Source of the DNA: JALQUL01 sp040382935
GTDB taxonomy: Bacteria > Pseudomonadota > Gammaproteobacteria > Burkholderiales > Burkholderiaceae_C
Direction of reading: 5' to 3'
Length of the DNA: 64,000 nucleotides
Assembly (NCBI GenBank): GCA_040382935.1
Contig: JBEIEP010000012.1
Span: forward strand, 4,886 to 68,885
Shown here: piece by piece, positions 8,817 through 17,398 of the stretch
Layout: every line of letters starts with the position of its first letter
How positions within the stretch are numbered: position 1 is the first letter of the stretch
The notes under the pieces: model-generated
What the model was told of the DNA's origin: nothing
The model's database searches: none
What the model saw: the letters and a program-made list of their open reading frames with translations, nothing else
Translations under genes and position numbers: made by a program

Positions 8817-9938
8817 TTATAGTTTACTAACAAGCAAATCGAACTCGATTTCATTGGCAATAAAATTCATTGAATTTTTGCAATTTGCAACTCCCAAAGC
8901 CTTTAATTTCGCCGAATCATCAAGCAAATCGAGAATTTTGCTAGCGAAAGCGCTTCCATTTGACTCATCAAAAGTTATGCAATTAACCCCGTTTTGTACA
9001 AAATCCTCGAGACCCAAATGCGCAGGAATTATAAAAGTCTTTTTAAAAAACCCGGCCTCGATAGCCGGTCGACAAAAATGGGGGCTTCTTATCGGAAGGA
9101 TTAACAATTTCGTACCTCTAAGATAAGGTCGGATATCAAGCACATGACCAACAATAACAATTTTAGAACTGGATTTAGAGCTATCAATTATTTTTTTAAG
9201 AGTTTGAAGGTCTCTCTTTCCATAGTCTCCGAGGCATAAAATTCTCAGGCCAGGACGTTTCAGGAGGGTTGGCAAACTTTCCAAGAAGATGTCAAATCCT
9301 TTGATCCTGGCACCTCCGCCAATGTACAGCAAATCTGAATCGATAGCTTTTAGTAGGTTACTTTCAGGCGAAAAATATGATGGGTCATATTGATTGCGAA
9401 TTATCACAGCATCAATACCAAATTTCCGAGCATGAGCTGCCCATTGATTTGTTATCGATATAACGATATCACTTCTTCGGAGAAGCCTCAGTAGTAGGCC
9501 CCCAAATAGTGTAGAGAGATTAACAGTCTCCTGTATGGCTATCACTATCTTACATTTTGGAAAGAAATGTCTTGCAATTGGTATCGATATTGCCTGAATA
9601 CTCGATGTAAAGATAATTACTGCCGGAACATCCCCCACTTGCCGTCTGTTGTATTTGATGAAAATCGCCAAAATCCTGCAAAGAGAAATCATTAAGCGGT
9701 ATAACAACGTAGATTTTTTTACGCCATCGTAGACGGGGAATGACAATGAGCCCAATTCATCAAAAAATCCCGATGTTCCAGATCTTTTATCGTAATCAAT
9801 CGAATAGATTCCGGCAACATCTAAAAAGAATTTTTCTTTTAATTTATCTATCAAATTTTGAATATAAAATCCAGATCCACCACCTTTCCTCCAGTGTGGC
9901 AGTATTAATAATTTATATTTTTTTTCATCTGATTTCAT
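8817..9938 (-). CDS. GT4 glycosyltransferase
   Basis: A GT-B glycosyltransferase of 373 residues from the ATG at 9938; a TTG eight codons upstream is possible. It starts KYKLLILPHWRKGGGSGFY, with a glycine-rich acceptor-domain loop, and has a C-terminal donor site with LLYIGGGARIKGFDIFLESL and the E-x7-E-like region SPHFCRPAIEAGFFKKTFI. Expected to extend the lipid-linked repeat unit. AT-rich like its neighbours. About 112 bases of AT-rich spacer separate its upstream side from the methyltransferase gene, with no feature that I can name. Confidence 0.82.
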   Translation of the reverse strand: MKSDEKKYKLLILPHWRKGGGSGFYIQNLIDKLKEKFFLDVAGIYSIDYDKRSGTSGFFDELGSLSFPVYDGVKKSTLLYRLMISLCRILAIFIKYNRRQVGDVPAVIIFTSSIQAISIPIARHFFPKCKIVIAIQETVNLSTLFGGLLLRLLRRSDIVISITNQWAAHARKFGIDAVIIRNQYDPSYFSPESNLLKAIDSDLLYIGGGARIKGFDIFLESLPTLLKRPGLRILCLGDYGKRDLQTLKKIIDSSKSSSKIVIVGHVLDIRPYLRGTKLLILPIRSPHFCRPAIEAGFFKKTFIIPAHLGLEDFVQNGVNCITFDESNGSAFASKILDLLDDSAKLKALGVANCKNSMNFIANEIEFDLLVSKL

Positions 9939-10050
9939 TAACTTTGACTCGAGTCGATTCAATGTACACTTGAATAAATAGATTTAGACTGATAAGAACC
10001 ATTGGAAATATTATAATAGTTAATTCTGCCGATTACTTATATTATTCAAC

Positions 10051-10950
10051 TTATTTTAGTTTTTGTTCATCGGCAACGAAGCGAGCAAATATATCTTGAT
10101 CATCCGCAGAAAAACAACAGATATCCAAATAATTAATACCCCCTCCATTATATCTAGACTGCTCAAGGTAAAACAATAAGTCAGAAAATATGTTAAGCTG
10201 ATTACCTGAAAACGACACCATATAATTGCCGAAATTGTCAAAAATTATGTAATGGACATACCCAACCTCATTCAAACAATTTAAGGTTTTGGTAGCTTCA
10301 TGCTTTTCATTTATTGGCGAAAAAGATGGATCAAATTCAAAAAAAAGTATCGGTTTATTTTTAGACAGTGCGCATAAAGAAGTCATGATAATTTTAAAAT
10401 CAAAACCATCTGTGTCAATTTTAACAAGTCGCGGCTCCGGCAAATCAGAGTTAGATCCAATCATTTCATCGTATGTTGTAACAGAAAAAGTGCATTCTGG
10501 AGTAAACTCCAATGATGTTTCCACTTCCCTTTTTATGTGAGCCGTTCCGTTAGACGTAATTACGCCCCGAACACCCTCATCTGATTCAAGGCCTATATAT
10601 TTCGGTATGATTCGAAAAACACCCGGTAACTTTGATAGATTGGCCGCAAGAAGGGGAAGAAAATCTGAATTCCCTTCAACGCAAACAATTGGAGCACTGC
10701 ATACTCCTCGTAAGGCTACTGCAGTATCTCCGATATTGGCGCCAATGTCTATTATTGACATTGCTCCGTACTTCGACTCAGTCAGTTCTGCGATTATCGG
10801 TAACTTTCTATCGTAATTTTTATAGCTTTCCTGATACAAATCAAGCTTATGTCCAGCCGGTAAAGTGATTGAATAATCACCCACCTTGTATTGCCTAGCC
10901 TTGCTTGTTTTTAGGCGCCAACCGATAGCATAGATGATTTTTTTAAACAT
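10051..10950 (-). CDS. FkbM family methyltransferase
   Basis: A 299-residue class I SAM methyltransferase. The SAM motif is SIIDIGANIGDTAVALRG near residues 70-87, followed by APIVCVEGNSDFLP and the later LVKIDTDGFDFKIIM, which is the DxDG element characteristic of FkbM proteins. These enzymes put O-methyl groups on sugars or polyketides. In a polysaccharide locus the natural guess is methylation of a repeat-unit sugar before export. The ATG at 10950 has GGAA nine bases upstream; a TTG three codons earlier is the alternative. It lies 18 bases after the flippase gene. Confidence 0.85.
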   Translation of the reverse strand: MFKKIIYAIGWRLKTSKARQYKVGDYSITLPAGHKLDLYQESYKNYDRKLPIIAELTESKYGAMSIIDIGANIGDTAVALRGVCSAPIVCVEGNSDFLPLLAANLSKLPGVFRIIPKYIGLESDEGVRGVITSNGTAHIKREVETSLEFTPECTFSVTTYDEMIGSNSDLPEPRLVKIDTDGFDFKIIMTSLCALSKNKPILFFEFDPSFSPINEKHEATKTLNCLNEVGYVHYIIFDNFGNYMVSFSGNQLNIFSDLLFYLEQSRYNGGGINYLDICCFSADDQDIFARFVADEQKLK

Positions 10951-10968
10951 AGATTCCAATTTATATTT

Positions 10969-12354
10969 TTATCTATCAGTTCGACTGATATCTTCAATTC
11001 TTTTTTTGTAAATTTTCGTATAGGGGAAAATTACTATCAAAACATAAGAAAACATTGAGGCGACAATCAACCCCTCGACTCCAAATTTAATAACGCCTAG
11101 GTACTTTAGTGGAACCACGATTACACAAAACAAAGTAACAAGAAAAACTTGAATTTTTAGTTCCCCCACTCCGTTCAAGAATACTGAAAAAGAGTTGCCC
11201 GCGGCCATAAAAAATACGAGCCCCGCATAACTCCAAATTAAGATAGATGGCACATACACAGAATTACCAATCCATATTTCAAAAATTTTTGGCGACAGTA
11301 AGGCGAGAATTACTACGCTTATGAATGAAAGTGCTATTGTAAAAATCATTGTTTTCTGTAAGGTGCGAGCTATAAATAAATCGTCTCCTCTAGCATGCGC
11401 ATCAGCATAAGCTCCCCACAACGGAGAAGTAGCTATTCCAAGAGGAACCAGCACGAACTGAAAAAGTCTCTGTAACAGTACAAATTGTGTCACGCTTGAA
11501 GCACCTAATGTTGCGGCAATAATTACAGAATCAACGCTCCATACCAGTAGCCCTCCAAGTTGCAATATCAAGAACAGTCCGCCACTCCTAAACAGTACGG
11601 AAGATTCAGACAGCCAATCTATATTTTTCAGGGCACTTAAACTAAGAATATCTTTTCTTATGAGTGCGAAAAGTAAAAATACGGGAAATATCGTTTGCAA
11701 CCCATATGTAGCAATCAACAGCTCCGGAATACCTGCTTGCTCCCTTGCCAAGATATATACCGCGATTAGCGACAACACGGAAGCCAGCCCTCGAATCAAG
11801 TGAGCTTGCCATGCCATTTGCATTCCTTGATATATTTTTTGAATTCCGCTCAACGGAATGCTTAATGCAAATACCAAATGAAATACCATCAAGGTTGAAC
11901 TAATTTCAGCAATATTGTTTGGGTCCTCTAACTTAATTATTTTTTCCCACGCCAAGTATTTTATCAACGGATAAGATACTAACGCAACCAATAAGCCGAT
12001 TAAAATTAGTATTACGAACCCATGACTTGCAACAAATGCCAATTCTTTTTTATCGGATCTAATATTTGCTCGTGCAATTCGGTTGATGATGCCATTCCCA
12101 ACCCCGAAATCGAGAAAAGATAAAAATGCAGCAATACTTGACACCGTCATCCAAATTCCAAAACGTTCCGCGCCAAGGTAAGGTAAGGTCATCGGCACGG
12201 TAAGTACCAATACGAACATACCAAGCGCGGTACTCAAAGCATTTGCTAACATTGACAAAATTGCAAGTCGATACCTCTCTTTTGAGCGACACTCCTCTTC
12301 GTCAAGGTTCAAATTTCTACTTTTAAGGAATTTGATAATATTAAATATATTCAA
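10969..12354 (-). CDS. wzx: Lipid-linked oligosaccharide flippase (Wzx-like, MOP superfamily)
   Basis: A 461-residue polytopic protein with about twelve predicted membrane spans, beginning after a charged N-terminal 35 residues (SILSMLANALSTALGMFV). GTPYLGAERFG-like sequence (PYLGAERFGIWMTVSS) is typical of polysaccharide-biosynthesis MOP flippases. It would move undecaprenyl-linked repeat units to the periplasm for Wzy. The start appears to be TTG at 12354; no ATG or GTG in frame is near, and the ribosome site is weak. It is the first structural gene of the operon and lies 200 bases downstream of an ops element, so RfaH-dependent elongation would begin here. Confidence 0.88.
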   Translation of the reverse strand: MNIFNIIKFLKSRNLNLDEEECRSKERYRLAILSMLANALSTALGMFVLVLTVPMTLPYLGAERFGIWMTVSSIAAFLSFLDFGVGNGIINRIARANIRSDKKELAFVASHGFVILILIGLLVALVSYPLIKYLAWEKIIKLEDPNNIAEISSTLMVFHLVFALSIPLSGIQKIYQGMQMAWQAHLIRGLASVLSLIAVYILAREQAGIPELLIATYGLQTIFPVFLLFALIRKDILSLSALKNIDWLSESSVLFRSGGLFLILQLGGLLVWSVDSVIIAATLGASSVTQFVLLQRLFQFVLVPLGIATSPLWGAYADAHARGDDLFIARTLQKTMIFTIALSFISVVILALLSPKIFEIWIGNSVYVPSILIWSYAGLVFFMAAGNSFSVFLNGVGELKIQVFLVTLFCVIVVPLKYLGVIKFGVEGLIVASMFSYVLIVIFPYTKIYKKRIEDISRTDR

Positions 12355-12360
12355 TGCGTT

Positions 12361-12689
12361 CTTGCTTTAACTAAAGGTTAATTTCGGTAATGGTGCGTGC
12401 TTAAAAAATGACGCGACAGCCTGCAAACTACTACTTGGTGAAGATGCGCACTCCCTTCGGATCATGGCGAGGTTTGCTTTCAGCATACGCAAGACACAGA
12501 AGTAGGTCTTCCTGAAGCTGGGATCGCGACTTGCTACTAAAGGAGTGTTTGGCCACGCTACCGCCGTGCCGTGTCACGATCGGCAAGCGCAATAGAGGCT
12601 GTTCCGAGGGGGAACATTTGTGCGAATTCGCATGATTTTAGGGTCTTCCTGATGAATTTTACATGTCATGCAAATATTTTTCGAAAGCA
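12361..12689 (-). promoter_or_regulatory. Leader region of the polysaccharide operon
   Basis: These 329 bases carry no gene on either strand. Read on the minus strand they run from the parB-like stop to the flippase start. They contain the ops element, a GCGAATTCGC palindrome, a small TGTTCC/GGAACA hairpin just before ops, and an 11-base sequence GGTCTTCCTGA (plus-strand sense) present twice in direct orientation at 12505-12515 and 12642-12652. A TTCGAA/TAAAAT pair with an 18-base spacer around 12650-12680 could be a weak promoter. I see no intrinsic terminator between the parB-like gene and ops, so readthrough from the recombinase operon is possible. Confidence 0.6.
12554..12565 (-). promoter_or_regulatory. 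ops element (RfaH recruitment site)
   Basis: The minus strand reads GGCGGTAGCGTG, identical to the 12-base operon polarity suppressor core known from enterobacterial LPS and capsule operons. In those systems RNA polymerase pauses here and RfaH binds the exposed non-template DNA. It lies in the untranslated leader, 200 bases before the flippase start and on the strand of the polysaccharide genes. An RfaH homologue is encoded 3.8 kb upstream on the same strand, which greatly raises the likelihood that the match is functional. Confidence 0.85.
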
Positions 12690-13736
12690 TTATGGTTCTG
12701 ACGCTTCGCTGGCGTCTGCAGGGGTGGTATCTGCCTGCTGCTGTACCGCCTCCTCCATGCTGACGGTGTTCACCACCAGCTCAAACTGCTCCAGGATCTC
12801 TGGCTCGTGGCGCTGGATGTAGCTTTTGACGGCGTCGTTGGAAAGCAACTTGGTGAGGTAGCCCTTGGCCACCACCAAGTTGAGCAGGTCGGATCCGTAG
12901 TTCTGCTCGGCGTCTTTGTACTGGGTCTGCACCTGGCTCATCTCCTTTTCCAACTTGACGATCTGCTCGATGGGTGAGGTCTTGTTGCGCTCGGTAGGCT
13001 TAAGGTCGGCCCGCTGCTCCGGTGGCGTTGCTTTGAGCAAGGCTTCCGCGTGGGCCACGGTGATGGTGTTGCTGGCCACCATGAGCTCTACCGCTTCCAC
13101 CTGGCGGGCCGCTTTCATATTGCGGAGGATGCGAGTGACATCTGGGGTGAACTGCTTGTCTTGCAGCAGGTCGATGGCCTCGGGGCAGATGCCTTCGAGC
13201 AGGTTGATGCGGCGGTTAATGGAGCTCAAGTTGACGTTGAATGCCCGAGCCAGGCGCTCGCGGCTGACGCCTCTGTCGATGGCGCGGCGGAGCATGTAGT
13301 GCTCTTGCACCGTGGAGAGGCGGTTGATCCGGTGGTTGTAGCTGAAGGTTTCGTCGTCTTTGGCCATAAGGCAGGGAGCGGTTTCCATGCCCAGCTCTTT
13401 GAGGGCCAACACTCGCAAGTGACCATCCAGCAGCAGGAACTCTGATTTTTTGGGATCGGGCTGGATGACAGACAGGGGTTCGATAAGCCCGATTTCGTGG
13501 ATGGACGAGACCACTTGCTTGTATTTGCGGGTGCTCATGGTGCCGTCCATGATTTTTTTACTGGGCAGCAGGTGATCCAGCGGCACCTGGTAGGTTTCCA
13601 AATCAAAGCCCAGAAGGGTGTTGAGGGGCTGCATGGGCAGGTCGGGTCCGCCATCTCCTTCGACCTGGTTGACGGGCTGGTAAATGCCAGGGTACATCTC
13701 AGCGATTTTGGGTTGGGCGTTGCTGCTGGGGTTCAT
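12690..13736 (-). CDS. ParB-like protein with RepB-type C-terminal region
   Basis: A 348-residue protein. The ParB N-terminal domain spans about 60-140, with the degenerate nucleotide-site motif LLLDGHLRVLALKELG where canonical ParB has GERR. A helix-turn-helix follows (SRERLARAFNVNLSSINRRINLL, about 172-194), and a C-terminal region resembles the plasmid partition protein RepB C-terminal domain. It overlaps the preceding ParB-like gene by four bases. No ParA partner or parS cluster is seen nearby, so classical plasmid segregation is doubtful. A role as DNA-binding partner of the serine recombinase is inferred from the operon only. The protein ends about 125 bases before the ops site. Confidence 0.8.
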   Translation of the reverse strand: MNPSSNAQPKIAEMYPGIYQPVNQVEGDGGPDLPMQPLNTLLGFDLETYQVPLDHLLPSKKIMDGTMSTRKYKQVVSSIHEIGLIEPLSVIQPDPKKSEFLLLDGHLRVLALKELGMETAPCLMAKDDETFSYNHRINRLSTVQEHYMLRRAIDRGVSRERLARAFNVNLSSINRRINLLEGICPEAIDLLQDKQFTPDVTRILRNMKAARQVEAVELMVASNTITVAHAEALLKATPPEQRADLKPTERNKTSPIEQIVKLEKEMSQVQTQYKDAEQNYGSDLLNLVVAKGYLTKLLSNDAVKSYIQRHEPEILEQFELVVNTVSMEEAVQQQADTTPADASEASEP

Positions 13737-14662
13737 GCTAGGGCTCCTTCAAAGTGGTTGATGCGTTCGGCCAGGTACTTGGGCAATGTGTCCAGCCCCT
13801 CGGCGCGCAGCAGGGTGACGAAGTTTTCGTCGGCAAAGAGTTTTTTAAGCCCCTGCACCACCAGCAGCAGGCGCTGGTGGGCGTGCTCGGCCTTGAGGAC
13901 CATCTTGCGCTGGCGCTCCACCTCTTTTTGGTAGGTGCGCACCAGGCTATAGCTGGAGGTGGGTGGCTTAATTTGCGCCGCGTTGGGTGAGGATGGACCC
14001 AGTTGCTGGCGCTTTTCGATCAGGCGCTTGGCCTCGATGATCTGGCGGCCTTTGAGCTGGCCGTTTTCATAGGCCTCTTGCAGCAGGTCGCCCAGGTTGG
14101 AGTCGCCCCCCTCTCCGTTCGCGTTTTGTGGGTCGTTGGCACTGGCACGGGCAATTTCAAGAGCGGTGGTCAGCGGGATGGAGCCGCGCTGCACGCCCTC
14201 AATCAGGCGCTCTTCGCCCTGCTCCAGCAAAAAGACGATGTCGCGTACGTATTTGGGGGACAGGCCTGTCTTTTGGATGATCACATCCGCCGTGTAGCCC
14301 CGCTCGCGAAGGAGCTCAATGTCGGCCAGGATCTCCAGCGGCCGGTAGCCCCGGCGGGCGATGTTTTCGGCCAGGCTCATGATGAAGGCGTCTTCATCGC
14401 TCACGTCCACCACCAAGGCGGGGATGTGCGTCTCACCCAGGATGCGGAAGGCGTTCAGGCGCCCTTCTCCGCAAACCAGCAGGTATTTGGGCTGACCGTC
14501 GTCACCGGCCCGCTCGGCCACGGTGATGGGTTTTTTCAGGCCGATGAGCTGGATGCTCTCGACGATCTCCTCAAAGACCTTCATGTTGCGGTCACGGGAG
14601 TTGAGCACCTCGATGCGCGCGATGGGCACCATGCTCACGTTTTCTGGGGTGTCGGTCATCAT
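13733..14662 (-). CDS. ParB/Srx-domain protein
   Basis: A 309-residue ParB-fold protein. It shows IARIEVLNSRDRNMK, the CGEGRLNAFR motif corresponding to the ParB CTP-binding GxRR box, and SLAENIARRGYRPLE matching the ENxxR box, then an HTH around 125-145 (TADVIIQKTGLSPKYVRDIV). The C-terminal third is charged and probably coiled. Two ATGs lie at 14662 and 14659. It starts 70 bases after the recombinase stop and overlaps the next gene. Two different ParB-like proteins in tandem behind a recombinase is unusual, and neither has an obvious ATPase partner here. Confidence 0.83.
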   Translation of the reverse strand: MMTDTPENVSMVPIARIEVLNSRDRNMKVFEEIVESIQLIGLKKPITVAERAGDDGQPKYLLVCGEGRLNAFRILGETHIPALVVDVSDEDAFIMSLAENIARRGYRPLEILADIELLRERGYTADVIIQKTGLSPKYVRDIVFLLEQGEERLIEGVQRGSIPLTTALEIARASANDPQNANGEGGDSNLGDLLQEAYENGQLKGRQIIEAKRLIEKRQQLGPSSPNAAQIKPPTSSYSLVRTYQKEVERQRKMVLKAEHAHQRLLLVVQGLKKLFADENFVTLLRAEGLDTLPKYLAERINHFEGALA

Positions 14663-14732
14663 GTGGGCCTCCGTAGCGTTTGGGTTGTGGTGGTTTGCAT
14701 GGGGTGGGTCCTTTAAGGTTTGTGGAGGGGGT

Positions 14733-16280
14733 TTAAAACTTACGCTGTAAGCGTTCGCGCTCTGACATGCCGTAGAAGAAGTTCAGGTCATCAAAGCGGA
14801 AGCACTCGAAATTGGCGCTGTTGCGGTTGCAGACCCGGATCTCTTGCTCGGGCAGGTCCAGGCGGGGTAGCAGGTAATAGTCGAGTTCGCTCGCGTTTTG
14901 CGGGTCAAGCCGCACTGCGACCGTGATGTCTGGGTTAAAGCGGTCGGTGTCAAACCGGATGCGCCAGCGATGCTGTCCGTTGGGCAATGTCTGGCAGCGG
15001 GCCAGCACCAGGCTGATGACCAGCTCGTCATTGAGGGTGAGCAGGTCGGTCTTGCCGTCGCGGCGCACACTGCCACCCAGCTCTGCAATGGTCTCTTCGG
15101 TGCGGCGCACAATCTCGGGGTGCAGTTGCCGCAGTCGCCGGTTGATTTCGATGAAGCCCTGGTCGCGCGAGGTGTGGAACCCCACCAACTCATAAGCCCG
15201 GGTAAGGCTGCCAAAGCGGTGGGCATAGGTGATGGCGCATGGCAAGCCCGGGGCCTGGTCGATGATGAAGCCTGACAAGGTGCCGCATTCGGCATAAAGC
15301 TGCTTGAGGTGAGCCAGCAACTCTTCGTCACTGAAGCGGCGGGTGCGCTCGGCCAGTACCTCTTGGGCTTTGAGGAAGGTGTCCAGCGGCACGATGCCTT
15401 CAAACGCACCCTCCTTGCGGATCCACATGGCTGGCGGGTTGTTGACATGCAGCTTTTTGAGCTTGAAGGAATGGCGGTTGTAGACGTTGTTGCCGATGTA
15501 CTTTTCGTTGGTGAGCACCTGGCGCACCGTGCTGTAGCTCCAAGGTCGGCCGTAATCGGTGCGGATGCCTTGGTCATTGAGCCGCTTTGCAATTTCGGCC
15601 AGGGGCCAGTCGTCTTGGATGAACCAGGCAAACATCTGCAAGACCGAGGCCACCTCGTGATCGGGGCCGGGCATGAGGATGACGCGGTCGGTCTGCAGGC
15701 TTTTGTGCTCGCCATTTTTGAGCTCGCCTTTGATGGCGCCGGTCTGGTCAATCAGCACCCGGCGCAGGCCATAGCCTGCAGGACCCCCTTGGCGAAACCC
15801 CATCTCGATGAGCCGGCACTGGCCAGCAAAGACCTTGGCCGACAGCTCTCGACTGTATTCGCCGGCCATGGCACGCTTCACGCCCTTGACGATGGTCGAC
15901 ACCGGTGAGCCGTCGTTCTCAAACTGCTCGGCCACGTAGGCGACCGCTATGCCTTTGCGCTTGCAGATGTATTCGTAGTAAGCCGACTCGTCTGCATCCT
16001 GAAACCGACCCCAGCGGCTGACGTCATAAACCAGGATGAGGTTGAAGTCGGTGTTGCCGGATTCGACATCGGCAATGAGCTTTTGCAGCGAGGCGCGGCC
16101 ATCGATGGACAGACCGCTTTTGCCTTCGTCGGCATAGGTGCGCACGATCTCGATACCGCGCCGGTCAGCGTATTCCTGAATCTTGTCGGCTTGGTTGTGG
16201 GTGGAGTACTGCTGATGCTCGGTGGACATGCGCACGTACTGCGCGGCTCTGAATGATTTGGGTGGATCTTCTAGGGTCAT
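14733..16280 (-). CDS. Large serine recombinase
   Basis: A 515-residue serine recombinase. The catalytic domain (about 10-160) has QYVRMSTEHQQYS, with the nucleophile Ser19 and Arg17, and VYDVSRWGRFQDADES. The recombinase domain (about 185-300) includes GYGLRRVLID and IRTDYGRPWSYSTVRQVL. The C-terminal part is longer than usual but shows no CxxC zinc ribbon. A tandem GTGGACT repeat sits directly upstream of the start (16281-16295), where a ribosome site would be expected, and may be an autoregulatory site. The gene lies between the rfaH-like gene and two ParB-like genes on the same strand. It may move an integrative element or flip DNA; the substrate sites were not found. Confidence 0.9.
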   Translation of the reverse strand: MTLEDPPKSFRAAQYVRMSTEHQQYSTHNQADKIQEYADRRGIEIVRTYADEGKSGLSIDGRASLQKLIADVESGNTDFNLILVYDVSRWGRFQDADESAYYEYICKRKGIAVAYVAEQFENDGSPVSTIVKGVKRAMAGEYSRELSAKVFAGQCRLIEMGFRQGGPAGYGLRRVLIDQTGAIKGELKNGEHKSLQTDRVILMPGPDHEVASVLQMFAWFIQDDWPLAEIAKRLNDQGIRTDYGRPWSYSTVRQVLTNEKYIGNNVYNRHSFKLKKLHVNNPPAMWIRKEGAFEGIVPLDTFLKAQEVLAERTRRFSDEELLAHLKQLYAECGTLSGFIIDQAPGLPCAITYAHRFGSLTRAYELVGFHTSRDQGFIEINRRLRQLHPEIVRRTEETIAELGGSVRRDGKTDLLTLNDELVISLVLARCQTLPNGQHRWRIRFDTDRFNPDITVAVRLDPQNASELDYYLLPRLDLPEQEIRVCNRNSANFECFRFDDLNFFYGMSERERLQRKF

Positions 16281-16383
16281 GTGGACTTGTGGACTGCTTG
16301 GTTCTGTTCGTTCAAACCATGTTGGCTTCGAAGCGGCAGAGCTATCAAGTCATTTCTAGACCTGTTTGCAGACTTTTTTTCGA

Positions 16384-17295
16384 TTAGCCACATTTACGCA
16401 ACTGGCCAGGCTCAATGCGCATGGACACGGGCTTGTTGAGCATGGACAGCAAGATCATGGAGCGCCGTTCGGCGTCTGCCGTTTGATAGATTGCCTCGAT
16501 GCCAGCGAAGGGGCCATCGGTGATGACGACCTTGTCGCCTGCGGCAAAGAGGGCCTGAGGATTGGTCTGCTGCAGTTGCTCGCGCTCGTGCAATGCGTTG
16601 ACGAGCTCGGCATCAACCTTGGGCGGATGGCCACCAAACTTGACGAGCTCGCGCACGCCCAGCGTGGACCGAATGGGCGACCAGCTTTGGCCTTGGCCGC
16701 TGGTGTCCAGCTGCACAAACACGTAGCTGGGGAACATGGGCTCGGCCACCACCACCGGCTTGCCCCGGCGGACCTTTTCCACATACAGCATGGGCATGTA
16801 GCAGCGGAAGTTTTGCCGCTGCAGGTTGGTAATGGCTGTGTCTTCTTGGCGGGCTTTGGTGTGAACCAGGTACCAGGCGTGTTGAGGTGGCAGGCTGAGG
16901 TCTGGAGGTGGACTGACCAGGGATGGCATCTGGGGCTTGGGCTCAGCCATGGGCATCGGAGCCTTCACCTTGGGTGCGGGTTTGAGGTCTTCGCGCACCG
17001 CTGGCTTGAAGACCGTGGGATCGGATTCAACGCCCTGGGTGTTGACTGCCAAGTCAAGCGAGCGGGCAATGGCACGAATGAACGGCAATGGCCGCTCGTG
17101 CTGCAGCACTTGCCTGAGGAGGTTTCGAACTTCGCGCTGCTCGAAGGCCTCCAGGTCTTCGAGTCGGTAGTGAACGGCAAGCCCTTGCTGGAAGATGGGC
17201 AGACCATCGTCTTGCCAGCGCAGCTTTTGCAGGCTGCCGGGGGTAAGGCCCAGGCGCTCAGCGGCCTCTTGCGTGGTGAGCAGCCTGGGGGTCAT
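16384..17295 (-). CDS. rfaH: RfaH-type NusG paralogue with N-terminal HTH domain
   Basis: A 303-residue protein, nearly twice the usual RfaH length. Residues 1-55 form an excisionase/MerR-like HTH (LLTTQEAAERLGLTPGSLQK). A proline-rich linker follows (about 100-138). The NGN domain starts with AWYLVHTKARQEDTAITNLQ near 140 and includes AEPMFPSYVFVQLD, and the KOW-type C-terminal domain is GDKVVITDGPFAGIEAIY at 253-270, then RSMILLSMLNK. These last segments match E. coli RfaH closely. RfaH rides on RNA polymerase after binding ops and suppresses pausing and Rho termination. The ops site at 12554-12565 is on the same strand. The added HTH is the odd part. It ends 103 bases before the recombinase start; the prophage Rz gene ends 103 bases upstream of it. 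Confidence 0.93.
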   Translation of the reverse strand: MTPRLLTTQEAAERLGLTPGSLQKLRWQDDGLPIFQQGLAVHYRLEDLEAFEQREVRNLLRQVLQHERPLPFIRAIARSLDLAVNTQGVESDPTVFKPAVREDLKPAPKVKAPMPMAEPKPQMPSLVSPPPDLSLPPQHAWYLVHTKARQEDTAITNLQRQNFRCYMPMLYVEKVRRGKPVVVAEPMFPSYVFVQLDTSGQGQSWSPIRSTLGVRELVKFGGHPPKVDAELVNALHEREQLQQTNPQALFAAGDKVVITDGPFAGIEAIYQTADAERRSMILLSMLNKPVSMRIEPGQLRKCG

Positions 17296-17398
17296 ACATC
17301 GCTTGTTGTGAGTGTCATACCAGCATGAAAGCTCTGGTGGGCACGCAAGTCAAGCGAATGGGAGCGCTGTTTTGAGGGGTGTGGCTGTTGCCCCCGTT

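Noticed and set aside
12690..14662. Plasmid partition system integrated in the chromosome
   Set aside because: Two ParB-like proteins are present but there is no ParA, no replication initiator and no visible parS cluster next to them.
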